Source: JBKQHQ01 sp052148715 (GTDB taxonomy: Bacteria; Pseudomonadota; Alphaproteobacteria; Rhizobiales; Xanthobacteraceae). Taken from it: 51,207 nucleotides of DNA. Below are positions 18,273 through 26,916 of the stretch, one piece after another (the first letter of the stretch is position 1; every line of letters begins with the position of its first letter). The translations under genes were made by a program, and so were the position numbers. The stretch spans positions 1 to 51,207 of the forward strand of contig JBKQHQ010000140.1 of assembly GCA_052148715.1 (NCBI GenBank), read 5' to 3'. The notes under the pieces were generated by a model. It was given only the letters and a program-made list of their open reading frames with translations. It did no database searches and had not been told where the DNA came from.

Positions 18273-19235
18273 ATGACTTTCTCGGATCTAACGCCGGACC
18301 TGAAGGCGCGGCTGCCGCAGCTGCGCGGCAGGCTGCTCGCCCATCAGCCGCTTGCCGAGCTCACGTGGTTCCGTGTCGGCGGTCCGGCGCAGGTTCTGTT
18401 CATGCCAGAGGACGAGAACGATCTTGCTTATCTGCTGGCGCGGGTGCCGACCGACATTCCGGTCACCGTTATCGGCCTCGGTTCGAATCTGATCGTGCGC
18501 GGCGGCGGCGTGCCGGGCGTGGTTGTCCGGCTCGGACGCGGTTTTGGTGGCATCACCGTGGAGGCGGGCGCGCGCATTCGCGCCGGCGCCGCCGTGCCCG
18601 ACGTCAAAGTTGCGCGGGCCGCGCAGCAGGCGGGCGTCGCCGGCCTCGCGTTCTTGCGCGGCATCCCCGGTGCGATCGGCGGCGCCTTGCGCATGAACGG
18701 TGGCGCTTACGGCCGCGAGACCAAGGATGCATTGGTCGAGGCACGCGCGATCGATCGAAAGGGGCATATCCGCGTACTGAAAAACGCCGACATGGGTTAT
18801 AGCTATCGCCATTGCGGCGCGGCCGAGGATCTCATCTTCACGCAGGCGCTGTTGCAAGGGACGCCGGGCGACCCAGCCGCCATTGCGGCCGAGATGGACA
18901 AGATCACGGAGTCGCGCGAGGCGACGCAGCCGATCAAGAGCCGCACCGGCGGTTCGACCTTCAAGAATCCGCCGGGTCAAAAGGCCTGGCAGCTCATCGA
19001 CGCCGCCGGCTGCCGCGGCCTCGTGGTCGGTGACGCACAGGTGTCCGAGATGCACTGCAATTTCCTGATCAATCGCGGCGGTGCCACGGCGGTGGATATT
19101 GAGCGCCTCGGCGAGACGGTGAGGGAGCGCGTGCGGGAAAGGACCGGCGTCGAGCTCGAGTGGGAAATCAAGCGGATCGGGGTGGCCGAACGGGTGCTCG
19201 ATGTAGCCGTGGGAATCAAGCAAGCACCGCAATGA
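18273..19235 (+). CDS. murB: UDP-N-acetylenolpyruvoylglucosamine reductase
   Basis: Reduces the enolpyruvyl group to make UDP-MurNAc, with FAD and NADPH. With the ATG at 18273 the protein has 320 residues. It shows the FAD-binding blocks TWFRVGGPAQ, VIGLGSNLIVRGGG and IPGAIGGALRMNGGAYG, and the proton-donor motif GGSTFKNPPG with its serine. The open frame reaches back to 17838, adding 145 residues encoded by murC and the palindrome; those have no family match. No strong ribosome binding site is visible before 18273, the weakest point of the call. Confidence 0.92.
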   Translation: MTFSDLTPDLKARLPQLRGRLLAHQPLAELTWFRVGGPAQVLFMPEDENDLAYLLARVPTDIPVTVIGLGSNLIVRGGGVPGVVVRLGRGFGGITVEAGARIRAGAAVPDVKVARAAQQAGVAGLAFLRGIPGAIGGALRMNGGAYGRETKDALVEARAIDRKGHIRVLKNADMGYSYRHCGAAEDLIFTQALLQGTPGDPAAIAAEMDKITESREATQPIKSRTGGSTFKNPPGQKAWQLIDAAGCRGLVVGDAQVSEMHCNFLINRGGATAVDIERLGETVRERVRERTGVELEWEIKRIGVAERVLDVAVGIKQAPQ

Positions 19236-19324
19236 GGCGCTTGTCGTTGCTGTGCCGGCGAGACATGCCGATTGCAACGCCCTGCATCACATTGTGAGCG
19301 CCACCACCCCCTTCGCATCGCCGA

Positions 19325-19377
19325 TTAAGGGGCGCTCGGCGATTCGGGGAACGCCGCTTTCCGGCAAAAGATTAAGG
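19325..19377 (+). promoter_or_regulatory. Candidate cell-cycle control region before ddl
   Basis: The 197-bp murB-ddl gap holds TTAAGGGGCGCTCG (19325-19338), a GATTC site (19341-19345; GANTC class methylated by CcrM in alphaproteobacteria) and a second TTAAGG (19372-19377). The same 14-mer recurs upstream of lpxC at 24743. TTAA is also the CtrA half-site core, but the known CtrA spacing (TTAA-N7-TTAA) is not present. Possible internal promoter for ddl-ftsQAZ. Confidence 0.3.
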
Positions 19378-19432
19378 ATTGCCGTACAAAGGTTATCGGG
19401 TCCCAAGAATCCATACCGAGGGCGGAGGTCAG

Positions 19433-20359
19433 ATGAATACGGGCAAGCATGTTGCCGTCCTCATGGGAGGCTGGTCGGCCGAGCGCGAGGTCTCGCTGCG
19501 TTCGGGAAGGGCATGCGCCGACGCCCTCGGGCGGTTGGGCTATCGCGTGACCCGCATCGATGTCGGCCGTGACATCGCGACCGTGCTTACGACGGTCCGG
19601 CCCGACGTCGTCCTCAACGTGCTGCACGGACGGCCGGGTGAGGACGGCACGCTGCAGGGCCTCTTGGAGATCTTGGGAATCCCCTATTCGCATTCCGGGG
19701 TGCTTGCCTCATCGGTCGCCATGCAAAAGGACGTGGCGAAGACGCTGCTGCAGGCGGCGGGCGTGCCGGTTGCCGAAGGACTGACCGCCGCCCGCCACGA
19801 AGCCGCCAAGCAGCACCTGTTGCCGCGCCCCTATGTCATAAAGCCCATCGCCGAAGGCTCGAGCGTCGGCGTGTTCATTGTCACGCCGTCGCACGAGCAC
19901 CCGCCGCAGGAGCTCTTTCGGGAGGATTGGACATTCGGCGAGGTCGTCCTGCTCGAACGCTACATTCCGGGCAAGGAACTGACCTGCGCGGTCATGGGCG
20001 ACACGGCGCTCGACGTCATCGAGATCATGCCGACCGAGCGGTTCTATGATTACGAGGCGAAATATGCCCCCGGCGGCTCGACGCATGTGCTGCCCGCGCA
20101 AATTTTACCGGATGTTTACCAACGGGTACGAAGAATGGCGCTGGAGGCACATCGTGCGCTCGGCTGTCGGGGTGTGACCCGTGCGGACTTTCGCTACGAC
20201 GACACCATCGGGGTGACGGGAGAGTTGGTCTGCCTCGAGGTCAATACCCAACCAGGCATGACCGAGACGTCGCTTGTGCCTGAGCTTGCGGCCCACGCGG
20301 GCATAACGTTCGATGAGCTGGTGCGATGGATGGTCGAGGACGCCTCGCTCAACCGCTGA
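19433..20359 (+). CDS. ddl: D-alanine--D-alanine ligase
   Basis: An ATP-grasp enzyme joining two D-alanines for MurF. With the ATG at 19433 (GGCGGAGGT upstream) it has 308 residues, the usual DdlB size. Motifs: VLMGGWSAEREVSL, VLHGRPGEDGTLQGLLE, KPIAEGSSVGVFIV and the metal/substrate block CLEVNTQPGMTETSLVPELA. A longer in-frame start at 19379 would add 18 unconserved residues. The ftsQ frame begins 34 bp before its stop. Confidence 0.95.
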   Translation: MNTGKHVAVLMGGWSAEREVSLRSGRACADALGRLGYRVTRIDVGRDIATVLTTVRPDVVLNVLHGRPGEDGTLQGLLEILGIPYSHSGVLASSVAMQKDVAKTLLQAAGVPVAEGLTAARHEAAKQHLLPRPYVIKPIAEGSSVGVFIVTPSHEHPPQELFREDWTFGEVVLLERYIPGKELTCAVMGDTALDVIEIMPTERFYDYEAKYAPGGSTHVLPAQILPDVYQRVRRMALEAHRALGCRGVTRADFRYDDTIGVTGELVCLEVNTQPGMTETSLVPELAAHAGITFDELVRWMVEDASLNR

Positions 20360-21318
20360 AGCGGACGAGGCAATCACGCGAGCCGGCGGGCGCTGATGCC
20401 GCCGCGTCGTGCGTCCATGCGCCCCGCCCACTGGCCCCTCGCAACCCGCGCTTCGGCGCGCTAGCTGGATGGCGCTCTCACGTGCATGAAGCCCTCTCCT
20501 CGATATTTGCGCTACGGCTCCCGCGCGGATCCGGTATTGCTGCGTCGGTTCTGTTCCTGGTCGTCACCGGCCTCTACGGAATGGTGCAGGGCGACCACAT
20601 GCGTTCCTTCATCGCGGCCTTGAGCGAAGCGCCCGACGCCGTTGCCAACGGCCTGGGATTTAGGATCACGACCTACGCGCTCAGTGGGCAGAACCAACTT
20701 AGCCAGGATGACATCCTCGCCGGCGCCGGCGTCAGCGCGAGCAGCTCGCTCCTGCTCCTCGACGTAGAGGCGGCCCGCGCCAAACTGAAAGCCAATCCGT
20801 GGATTGCCGACGCAACGGTGCTGAAGCTTTATCCCGGCCGCCTGCAGATCACCGTCACCGAACGCCGCCCCTTCGCGCTGTGGCAGAAGGACGGCAAGGT
20901 GTCGGTGATCGCTGAGGACGGCACCGTGCTTGAGCCTTACGTGACGCGGCGTCTCGCCTTCATGCCGCTCGTCGTCGGGGAGGGCGCCGAGCTCAGGGCA
21001 AAGGAATTTCTCGCGCTGCTCGACCGCTATCCTGATATCCGCGATGCGGTGCGTGCCTCCATTCTGGTCGCCGAGCGGCGCTGGAATCTGCGCCTGAAGA
21101 ACGGCGTCGACGTGCGCCTTCCGGAATTCAACGTCGAAAAGGCGCTCGCGGCGCTCGTTGCGCTCGATCATGAGAAGAAGCTGCTTTCGCGTGACATCAC
21201 CGCCGTCGACTTGCGCCTCGCCGACCGCGTCACGGTGCGGCTCTCCGAGGCCGCCGCCAAGGCCCGCGAGGAAGCGCTCAAAGAACGAAAGACGAAGCGC
21301 AAGGGAACCGACGCATGA
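20326..21318 (+). CDS. ftsQ: Cell division protein FtsQ
   Basis: A bitopic divisome protein. The 330 residues give a basic cytoplasmic N-terminus, a membrane segment about 71-88 (IAASVLFLVVTGLYGM), a POTRA domain (about 112-185: FRITTYALSGQNQLSQDDIL, then NPWIADATVLKLYPGRLQITV) and a beta domain (about 186-300). In E. coli FtsQ recruits FtsB/FtsL. The ATG at 20326 overlaps ddl by 34 bp; a later start is possible because the first 50 residues are not conserved in the family. The stop overlaps ftsA (ATGA). Confidence 0.92.
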   Translation: MDGRGRLAQPLKRTRQSREPAGADAAASCVHAPRPLAPRNPRFGALAGWRSHVHEALSSIFALRLPRGSGIAASVLFLVVTGLYGMVQGDHMRSFIAALSEAPDAVANGLGFRITTYALSGQNQLSQDDILAGAGVSASSSLLLLDVEAARAKLKANPWIADATVLKLYPGRLQITVTERRPFALWQKDGKVSVIAEDGTVLEPYVTRRLAFMPLVVGEGAELRAKEFLALLDRYPDIRDAVRASILVAERRWNLRLKNGVDVRLPEFNVEKALAALVALDHEKKLLSRDITAVDLRLADRVTVRLSEAAAKAREEALKERKTKRKGTDA

Positions 21319-22631
21319 GTTCCCTGCGCCTAACCCCGAAAATGAAACCGATCGCACGCAATCGCTCAAAGCTCGTTGCCGCGCTCGACGTCGGCACCAG
21401 CAAGATCGTGTGCGTCATCGCCCGGCTCAAGCCGCTCGAGCAGCAGGAAGCCGTGTGCCGGCGGACCCATGCAGTCGAGGTGATCGGCATCGGCCACACC
21501 TTCGCGCGCGGGGTCAAGTCGGGTTCGGTGGTCGACCTCGCGGAGGCGGAGCAGGCGGTCCGCCACTGCGTTGATCTCGCCGAGCGGATGGCTGCGGTGC
21601 AGCTGGAATCCGTGGTGGTGTCGCTGTCGGCTGGGCGGCCCGGCAGCGAGCTGTTCCATGCCGATGTTGATGTCTCCGGCCAGGCGGTGGCCGAGGGCGA
21701 TATTGCTCGGGTGTTGAGCGCCGGCAGCCGGCATTCGGTGCGCGAGGACCGCGCCGTCCTGCATTCGCTACCGACCGGCTACACGCTCGACGAGACTCGG
21801 GACATTGACGACCCACGCGGCATGCTCGGGCACAGGTTCGGCGTGGACATGAACGTGGTCACCGCCGACATCGCGGCGGCGCGCAATTTGATGTTGGCGG
21901 TCGAACGTTGCCATCTCGCGATCGAGGCAATGGTGGCGAGCCCCTACGTTGCCGGCCTAGCGGCGCTCGCTGACGACGAAGCCGATCTTGGCGCTGCCAT
22001 AGTCGATCTCGGCGCCGGCACCACGACGATGGCGGTCTTCTCCAAGGGCCGTTTCTTGCATGCGGATGGATTCGCGGTCGGCGGCCAACATGTGACGCGG
22101 GATCTCGCGCGCGGGCTCAATGCACGGATTTCAGATGCGGAGCGAATCAAAACATTTTATGGCAGTGTGTTGGCGGGCAGATCTGATGAGCGTGACATGA
22201 TCACCGTACCGCCGGTCGGCGATCAGGAAAACGAGCAGCCGCAATTCGTCTCGCGCGCGAAGGTCGTGCGGATCATCAAGCCGCGGGTCGAAGAGATTCT
22301 GGAGATGGTGCGTGATCGCCTTGCCGCCTCGCCGTTCGCGGCGCAAGCGCGCGGGCATGTGGTTTTGACCGGCGGAGCGAGCGAGCTCAATGGCCTGAGC
22401 GACCTCGCCTCGCGCATTCTCAACCGCTCGGTGCGCATCGGACGGCCGCTCGGCCTGGCCGGGCTTCCCGACGCTGCGAAAGGCCCGGCCTTCGCGGTCG
22501 CGGCCGGCCTGCTGGTCTACCCGCAGGCGGCGCATCTTGAACATTTCAAACCGCGGGCAACGCGGCGCTCGGTGACAGGGACGGATGGTTATATCGCACG
22601 GGTCGGACGATGGCTTCGCGAGAGCTTCTGA
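21315..22631 (+). CDS. ftsA: Cell division protein FtsA
   Basis: An actin-like ATPase that tethers FtsZ to the membrane. The 438-residue protein has phosphate-1 ALDVGTSKIVCVIA (about 16-29), the SHS2-type 1C insert (about 100-180) and phosphate-2 VDLGAGTTTMAVF (about 230-242). The adenosine region includes VVLTGGASELNGL. The C-terminus RVGRWLRESF fits the membrane-targeting amphipathic helix. ATGA overlap with ftsQ. Confidence 0.95.
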   Translation: MSSLRLTPKMKPIARNRSKLVAALDVGTSKIVCVIARLKPLEQQEAVCRRTHAVEVIGIGHTFARGVKSGSVVDLAEAEQAVRHCVDLAERMAAVQLESVVVSLSAGRPGSELFHADVDVSGQAVAEGDIARVLSAGSRHSVREDRAVLHSLPTGYTLDETRDIDDPRGMLGHRFGVDMNVVTADIAAARNLMLAVERCHLAIEAMVASPYVAGLAALADDEADLGAAIVDLGAGTTTMAVFSKGRFLHADGFAVGGQHVTRDLARGLNARISDAERIKTFYGSVLAGRSDERDMITVPPVGDQENEQPQFVSRAKVVRIIKPRVEEILEMVRDRLAASPFAAQARGHVVLTGGASELNGLSDLASRILNRSVRIGRPLGLAGLPDAAKGPAFAVAAGLLVYPQAAHLEHFKPRATRRSVTGTDGYIARVGRWLRESF

Positions 22632-22656
22632 TGGCCCCCACACCCGATCCACGATG

Positions 22657-22677
22657 CGGCCGGTGGCGGACCGGCCG
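22657..22677 (+). other. Perfect hairpin in the ftsA-ftsZ spacer
   Basis: CGGCCGGT (22657-22664) and ACCGGCCG (22670-22677) form an 8-bp GC stem with a 5-base loop in the 88-bp spacer. No T-run follows, so it is not a standard terminator. It could be an RNA processing or attenuation element that sets ftsZ apart from ftsA. Confidence 0.45.
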
Positions 22678-22719
22678 TCTTCGCGGCGTCCCAAATGCTC
22701 GCGTAGCAACGAGGCACCC

Positions 22720-24468
22720 ATGACTATCAACCTTAGGATTCCCGATATCCGCGAGCTGAAGCCACGGATCACTGTGTTGGGCGTCGGCGGCGCTGGGGGG
22801 AATGCGGTCAACAACATGATTGCCGCCGGGCTCGAAGGCGTCGACTTCGTTGTCGCCAACACCGATGCCCAGGCGCTGACCATGTCCAAGGCCGAGCGCA
22901 TCATCCAGATGGGGGTGCAGGTGACCGAAGGCCTCGGCGCCGGGTCGCAGCCGGAGGTCGGGCGCGCGGCGGCCGAGGAGGTGATCGACGAAATTCGCGA
23001 TCACTTGTCGGGAGCGCACATGGTGTTCGTCACTGCGGGTATGGGTGGCGGCACCGGAACCGGCGCTGCCCCGGTGATCGCCAAGATCGCGCGTGAGCTC
23101 GGCATTCTGACAGTCGGCGTTGTCACCAAGCCGTTCCATTTCGAAGGCCAGCGCCGCATGCGCTTCGCCGAGGCCGGCATTCAGGAACTGCACAAGGTCG
23201 TTGACACCCTACTGATCATCCCCAACCAGAACTTGTTCCGGGTGGCCAATGACAAGACGACCTTCGCCGATGCTTTCGCCATGGCCGATCAGGTGCTCTA
23301 TTCGGGCGTTGGCTGCATCACCGATCTGATGGTGAAGGAGGGGCTCATCAATCTCGATTTCGCCGACGTGCGCGCGGTCATGCGCGAGATGGGCAAGGCG
23401 ATGATGGGCACCGGCGAAGCGTCCGGCGAGAAGCGGGCGCTGACCGCAGCGGAGGCGGCGATCGCCAATCCGCTCATAGACGATTCGTCCATGAAGGGCG
23501 CACGCGGGCTCTTGATCTCGATCACCGGGGGCAAGGACCTCACCCTCTTCGAGGTGGACGAGGCCGCCACCCGCATTCGCGAGGAAGTTGACCAGGACGC
23601 CAACATCATTGTCGGCGCAACCTTCGACGAGAACCTCGACGGCATCATTCGGGTGTCGGTTGTCGCGACCGGCATTGATCAGATCACGACCGCACGCACC
23701 ATGGCGACCCCGGCGCCAGCCGCTCCCGAGGCCCGCCTGACGGAGCTGACGCAAAAGCTGCGCGCGGACACCCAACGCCTCGCCGAGCGCATGGAGCGCA
23801 ATGAGGGCCCGGCGCGGCCAACGATGCCGGCGGCGGCGCAGTCCTCGCCCTCGGCTTCGGCGCACTCCACCGAAGCGGTCGAGGCGGCCGCCAAGGCCGC
23901 GGTGGCGGCGGCGCTGCTGCCGCCACAAACGGGGGCCGAGGATGTTACGCTGCGGCCGATCGCGCCGAAGCCCTCCTTGTTCCCAGAGCCGAGCGCCAGC
24001 AAGCAGCCCTCGGTGATGCCGGACTCGGACACCTTCATCCCGCCGCACCCGGAGCGCATCCCCAAGAGCGCCCCGCGGATGCCGCGGATCGAGGATCTGC
24101 CGATGCCGGCACAGAACGAGCTGCGCGCCAAGCGCGGCGAGGTGCAAGAACCTGAGCACCCGGAAAGGCGGAGAATGGGCTTACTGCAGAGGTTGGCGTC
24201 AGTTGGGCTAGGCCGGCGCGAGGAGGAGGTCGAAGAGCCGGCGCGTCCGGCGCCGGTTGGACAGGCGCCGAAGCCGGCCAATCGTCCGCAACCGCCGCGT
24301 GCGCCGAATCGCCCGCCCGAATCACGCGCGCCGGACCCGGTTTCGGAATATGCAAAGCGCGGGACGCCCCAGGGTCTCGATCAAAACGGTAGACAGACAC
24401 CTGTGTATAATTCCGTACAGGACGACCAACTTGACATCCCGGCATTCCTGCGACGCCAGGCAAATTGA
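22720..24468 (+). CDS. ftsZ: Cell division GTPase FtsZ
   Basis: The tubulin homologue that forms the Z ring. With the ATG at 22720 (GAGG upstream) it has 582 residues. The GTPase domain carries VGGAGGNAVNNM, the signature GMGGGTGTGAAPVIA (about 107-121) and the T7 loop NLDFADVRAVM. After about residue 320 comes a disordered Pro/Ala/Glu-rich linker of roughly 240 residues, then the conserved C-terminal peptide DDQLDIPAFLRRQAN that binds FtsA and others. Long linkers are typical of alphaproteobacteria. The open frame extends back to 22585 into ftsA without family similarity. Confidence 0.96.
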   Translation: MTINLRIPDIRELKPRITVLGVGGAGGNAVNNMIAAGLEGVDFVVANTDAQALTMSKAERIIQMGVQVTEGLGAGSQPEVGRAAAEEVIDEIRDHLSGAHMVFVTAGMGGGTGTGAAPVIAKIARELGILTVGVVTKPFHFEGQRRMRFAEAGIQELHKVVDTLLIIPNQNLFRVANDKTTFADAFAMADQVLYSGVGCITDLMVKEGLINLDFADVRAVMREMGKAMMGTGEASGEKRALTAAEAAIANPLIDDSSMKGARGLLISITGGKDLTLFEVDEAATRIREEVDQDANIIVGATFDENLDGIIRVSVVATGIDQITTARTMATPAPAAPEARLTELTQKLRADTQRLAERMERNEGPARPTMPAAAQSSPSASAHSTEAVEAAAKAAVAAALLPPQTGAEDVTLRPIAPKPSLFPEPSASKQPSVMPDSDTFIPPHPERIPKSAPRMPRIEDLPMPAQNELRAKRGEVQEPEHPERRRMGLLQRLASVGLGRREEEVEEPARPAPVGQAPKPANRPQPPRAPNRPPESRAPDPVSEYAKRGTPQGLDQNGRQTPVYNSVQDDQLDIPAFLRRQAN

Positions 24469-24922
24469 GCAAGCGGGGGCTGCTGTTCATGGCTATAGCC
24501 TGCCCCCCCAACGCCCGCGACAACCCTCCTATGGCGGCGCAGATATTAGTCGTAACTTATTGATATGTCTTATATTCCTCAAAGGTGCGCAGGCCGCCGA
24601 CGGTGCGAAGGGCAAGGAGATTAACCGGTGGCCCGCATCAGCTCGGACGACGCAATGTTGACACCTAGTATAATCGTGCTTGAGCGAGGGCATGATTGAG
24701 GCTGGACGAAGGTAACACTTGGTAAAAAAGCGTGAGTTGGTCTTAAGGGGCGCTCGTGGTTAAGGTTCTGACCACAACGGGCTTTCGTCGGGGGGACGAA
24801 GCGGTCTTAAGGATCGAGCCGGTTAGGCCCTTGTTCCCCGTCCATGGCGAGAAGAAGACCCGATAACCTATTGGGGGACAGGGCGCGCTCAGCGCCCGCC
24901 GACCCGGATGCGGAATGAGAGC
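24469..24922 (+). promoter_or_regulatory. 454-bp ftsZ-lpxC intergenic region with TTAAGG motifs and a TATAAT box
   Basis: No gene is convincing here. A perfect TATAAT (24669-24674) has no good -35 at 17 bp. TTGACA (24658-24663) lies too close to it to be its partner. TTAAGG occurs at 24743, 24760 and 24807; the first is within TTAAGGGGCGCTCG, shared with the region before ddl. A bulged hairpin lies near 24781-24802 (GCTTTCGTC/GACGAAGC). The region probably contains the ftsZ transcript end and an lpxC promoter, but I cannot place either. Confidence 0.3.
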
Positions 24923-25867
24923 ATGAAAGCTGCCAGGCAGACGACGCTCCGCGACGACATCACGATCTCAGGGATCGGCGTTCATTCCGGTTTACCAGTC
25001 ACGGTAAACCTCCACCCGGCCGATGCAGATACGGGAATTGTCTTCGTTCGCTCCGGCCCCGATGGCGAGCATGAAGTGCGCGCCAACGTCGATGCCGTCA
25101 CGGCGACGGAGTTTGCTACCGTGCTCGGTAACGGTTCCGGCCCGCTGGTGTCGACCGCGGAGCATCTGCTGTCGGCCTTGCATGGATTGGGCGTCGACAA
25201 TGTCGTGATCGACGTTGATGGTCCAGAAGTACCCATTCTGGATGGCAGCGCTGCCCCCTTTGTTACGGCGATCGATCAAGTCGGTCTTGTCTCGTTGAAC
25301 AAAGTGCGTCGCTATATCCAGGTTCTCAAACCGGTGCGCGTGGCGAAGAACGGCTGTTATGGCGAAATCGCTCCGAATCGAAGCGGCTTTCGCGTGGAAA
25401 TTGATATCGAGTTCGACCACCCGCTGATCGGCCGCCAATCGTTGGCCGCCGATGTCGAGCCTGATCCGTACCGCCGCGAACTGGCGCGCGCGCGCACGTT
25501 CGGCTTCCTGCGCGATGTTACGAAGCTCTGGAGCGCAGGCTATGCGCTCGGCGCCTCCTTTGAGAATACGCTCGTCGTCTCCGACAATCGGGTGCTCAAT
25601 CCCGATGGCCTGCGTTACCGGGACGAATTCGTTCGCCACAAGGCTATGGATGCGGTCGGTGACTTGACCCTCGCGGGCGCGCCGCTGCTTGGCGTTTATC
25701 GGTCATTCCGCGGCGGCCACAAGCTCAACCATGCGGTGCTGTCCGCGTTAATGGCCGATCGTTCGGCTTGGCGCTGGGCTGAAGCCGAAACTCCACGCCG
25801 TGTCCGCGGCCGCGCGGATGTCGCCACCGGCCTTGTGGCGCCAGCATACGCGCCGGACGTGTCCTGA
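24923..25867 (+). CDS. lpxC: UDP-3-O-acyl-N-acetylglucosamine deacetylase
   Basis: Catalyses the committed step of lipid A synthesis, a zinc-dependent deacetylation. Using the ATG at 24923 (GGAATGAGAG upstream) gives 314 residues. Zinc ligands are H81 (STAEHLLSALHG), H239 and D243 (RHKAMDAVGD); H266 (GGHKLNHA) is the catalytic histidine. An in-frame ATG at 24908 has no ribosome binding site. Location just after ftsZ matches many Proteobacteria. Confidence 0.95.
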   Translation: MKAARQTTLRDDITISGIGVHSGLPVTVNLHPADADTGIVFVRSGPDGEHEVRANVDAVTATEFATVLGNGSGPLVSTAEHLLSALHGLGVDNVVIDVDGPEVPILDGSAAPFVTAIDQVGLVSLNKVRRYIQVLKPVRVAKNGCYGEIAPNRSGFRVEIDIEFDHPLIGRQSLAADVEPDPYRRELARARTFGFLRDVTKLWSAGYALGASFENTLVVSDNRVLNPDGLRYRDEFVRHKAMDAVGDLTLAGAPLLGVYRSFRGGHKLNHAVLSALMADRSAWRWAEAETPRRVRGRADVATGLVAPAYAPDVS

Positions 25868-26010
25868 GGATAAGACGTTTCCGCCACATTCCCGGCCGAT
25901 TGCCGGCATAAACGCAGAAGACGGCCGACCTGTTCCGGTTTGCGATCGATCCGGTAACGGGAGCGGTGGCCGCTGTGGAACCTCGCTCGGGGACGGGATC
26001 CATCACACCC

Positions 26011-26904
26011 ATGTTTTTTGGTATCTTCGCGTCGGTTGACCGGGATCGGCGGCGTCCAGTTGTGCGCCTGCTGACGATGACGTTTGCCCTGGCGCTGCTT
26101 GGCGGTTGCGCCGGCATTTTTGCCGAGAAAGAGGTGCAGGTCCCCGACGAGCCTGCCGACAAGCTCTACAATGAAGGCTTGTACCTTTTGAACAACAAGA
26201 AGGATTACGGTGAAGCGGCGAAAAAGTTCGAGGAAGTGGACCGCCAGCATCCGTATTCCGATTGGGCGCGCAAGGCGTTGCTGATGTCGGCGTTCGCCTA
26301 TTATGAGAGCGCGAAGTACGATGACGCGATCGCTGCGGCCAAGCGCTACGTCACCCTGCATCCCGGTAGCCCGGACGCTGCCTACGCCCAGTATCTGATC
26401 GGATCCTCGTTTTACGACCAGATCCCGGACGTGACACGGGATCAAGCGCGGACTGAAAAAGCCCTCAACGCCCTCGAGGAAGTGGCTCGCAAATATCCCG
26501 ATACTGAGTATGCCATCAGCGCAAAGAAGAAGGTGGATGTGGCTCGCGACCAGCTTGCGGGCAAGGAAATGGAACTCGGACGTTATTACCTGCAGCAGCG
26601 CGCCTACACGGGCGCCATCAACCGGTTCAAGGTGGTGGTGACGCAGTATCAGACCACGCGCCACGTCGAGGAAGCGTTGGAGCGCTTAACCGAATCTTAC
26701 ATGGCGATCGGCGTTGTGCAGGAGGCGCAGACCGCCGCGGCCGTGCTGGGCCATAACTTCCCTGATAGTCGCTGGTATAAAGATGCCTACAATCTGGTGC
26801 GGTCCGGCGGGGTCGAGCCGAACGAAGACAAAGGCTCCTGGATAAGCCGGGCTTTCAAGAAGCTCGGCGTCGGTTGGGCTTTCAAGAAACAGGGCATCGG
26901 GTAG
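26011..26904 (+). CDS. bamD: Outer-membrane assembly lipoprotein BamD
   Basis: A BAM-complex lipoprotein that helps insert outer-membrane beta-barrels. About 297 residues from ATG 26011: a short signal peptide with lipobox LLGGC (FALALLGGCAG), then tetratricopeptide-like repeats (about 45-260), for example DKLYNEGLYLLNNKKDYGEA and HPYSDWARKALLMSAFAYYE. The start is unsure: GTG 26062 would give a minimal signal peptide, and an upstream ATG at 25966 is also in frame. RecN follows 12 bp later. Confidence 0.9.
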   Translation: MFFGIFASVDRDRRRPVVRLLTMTFALALLGGCAGIFAEKEVQVPDEPADKLYNEGLYLLNNKKDYGEAAKKFEEVDRQHPYSDWARKALLMSAFAYYESAKYDDAIAAAKRYVTLHPGSPDAAYAQYLIGSSFYDQIPDVTRDQARTEKALNALEEVARKYPDTEYAISAKKKVDVARDQLAGKEMELGRYYLQQRAYTGAINRFKVVVTQYQTTRHVEEALERLTESYMAIGVVQEAQTAAAVLGHNFPDSRWYKDAYNLVRSGGVEPNEDKGSWISRAFKKLGVGWAFKKQGIG

Positions 26905-26916
26905 ACTCCAAGGGTC

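Noticed and set aside
19325..19377. Canonical CtrA binding site
   Set aside because: TTAA half-sites are present but not at the TTAA-N7-TTAA spacing; kept only as an unnamed motif.
23209..24159. 316-residue minus-strand frame in ftsZ
   Set aside because: Antisense of ftsZ, Arg/Gly-rich, no domain.
24658..24674. TTGACA plus TATAAT as one promoter before lpxC
   Set aside because: The two boxes are only 5 bases apart, so they cannot be the -35 and -10 of the same promoter.
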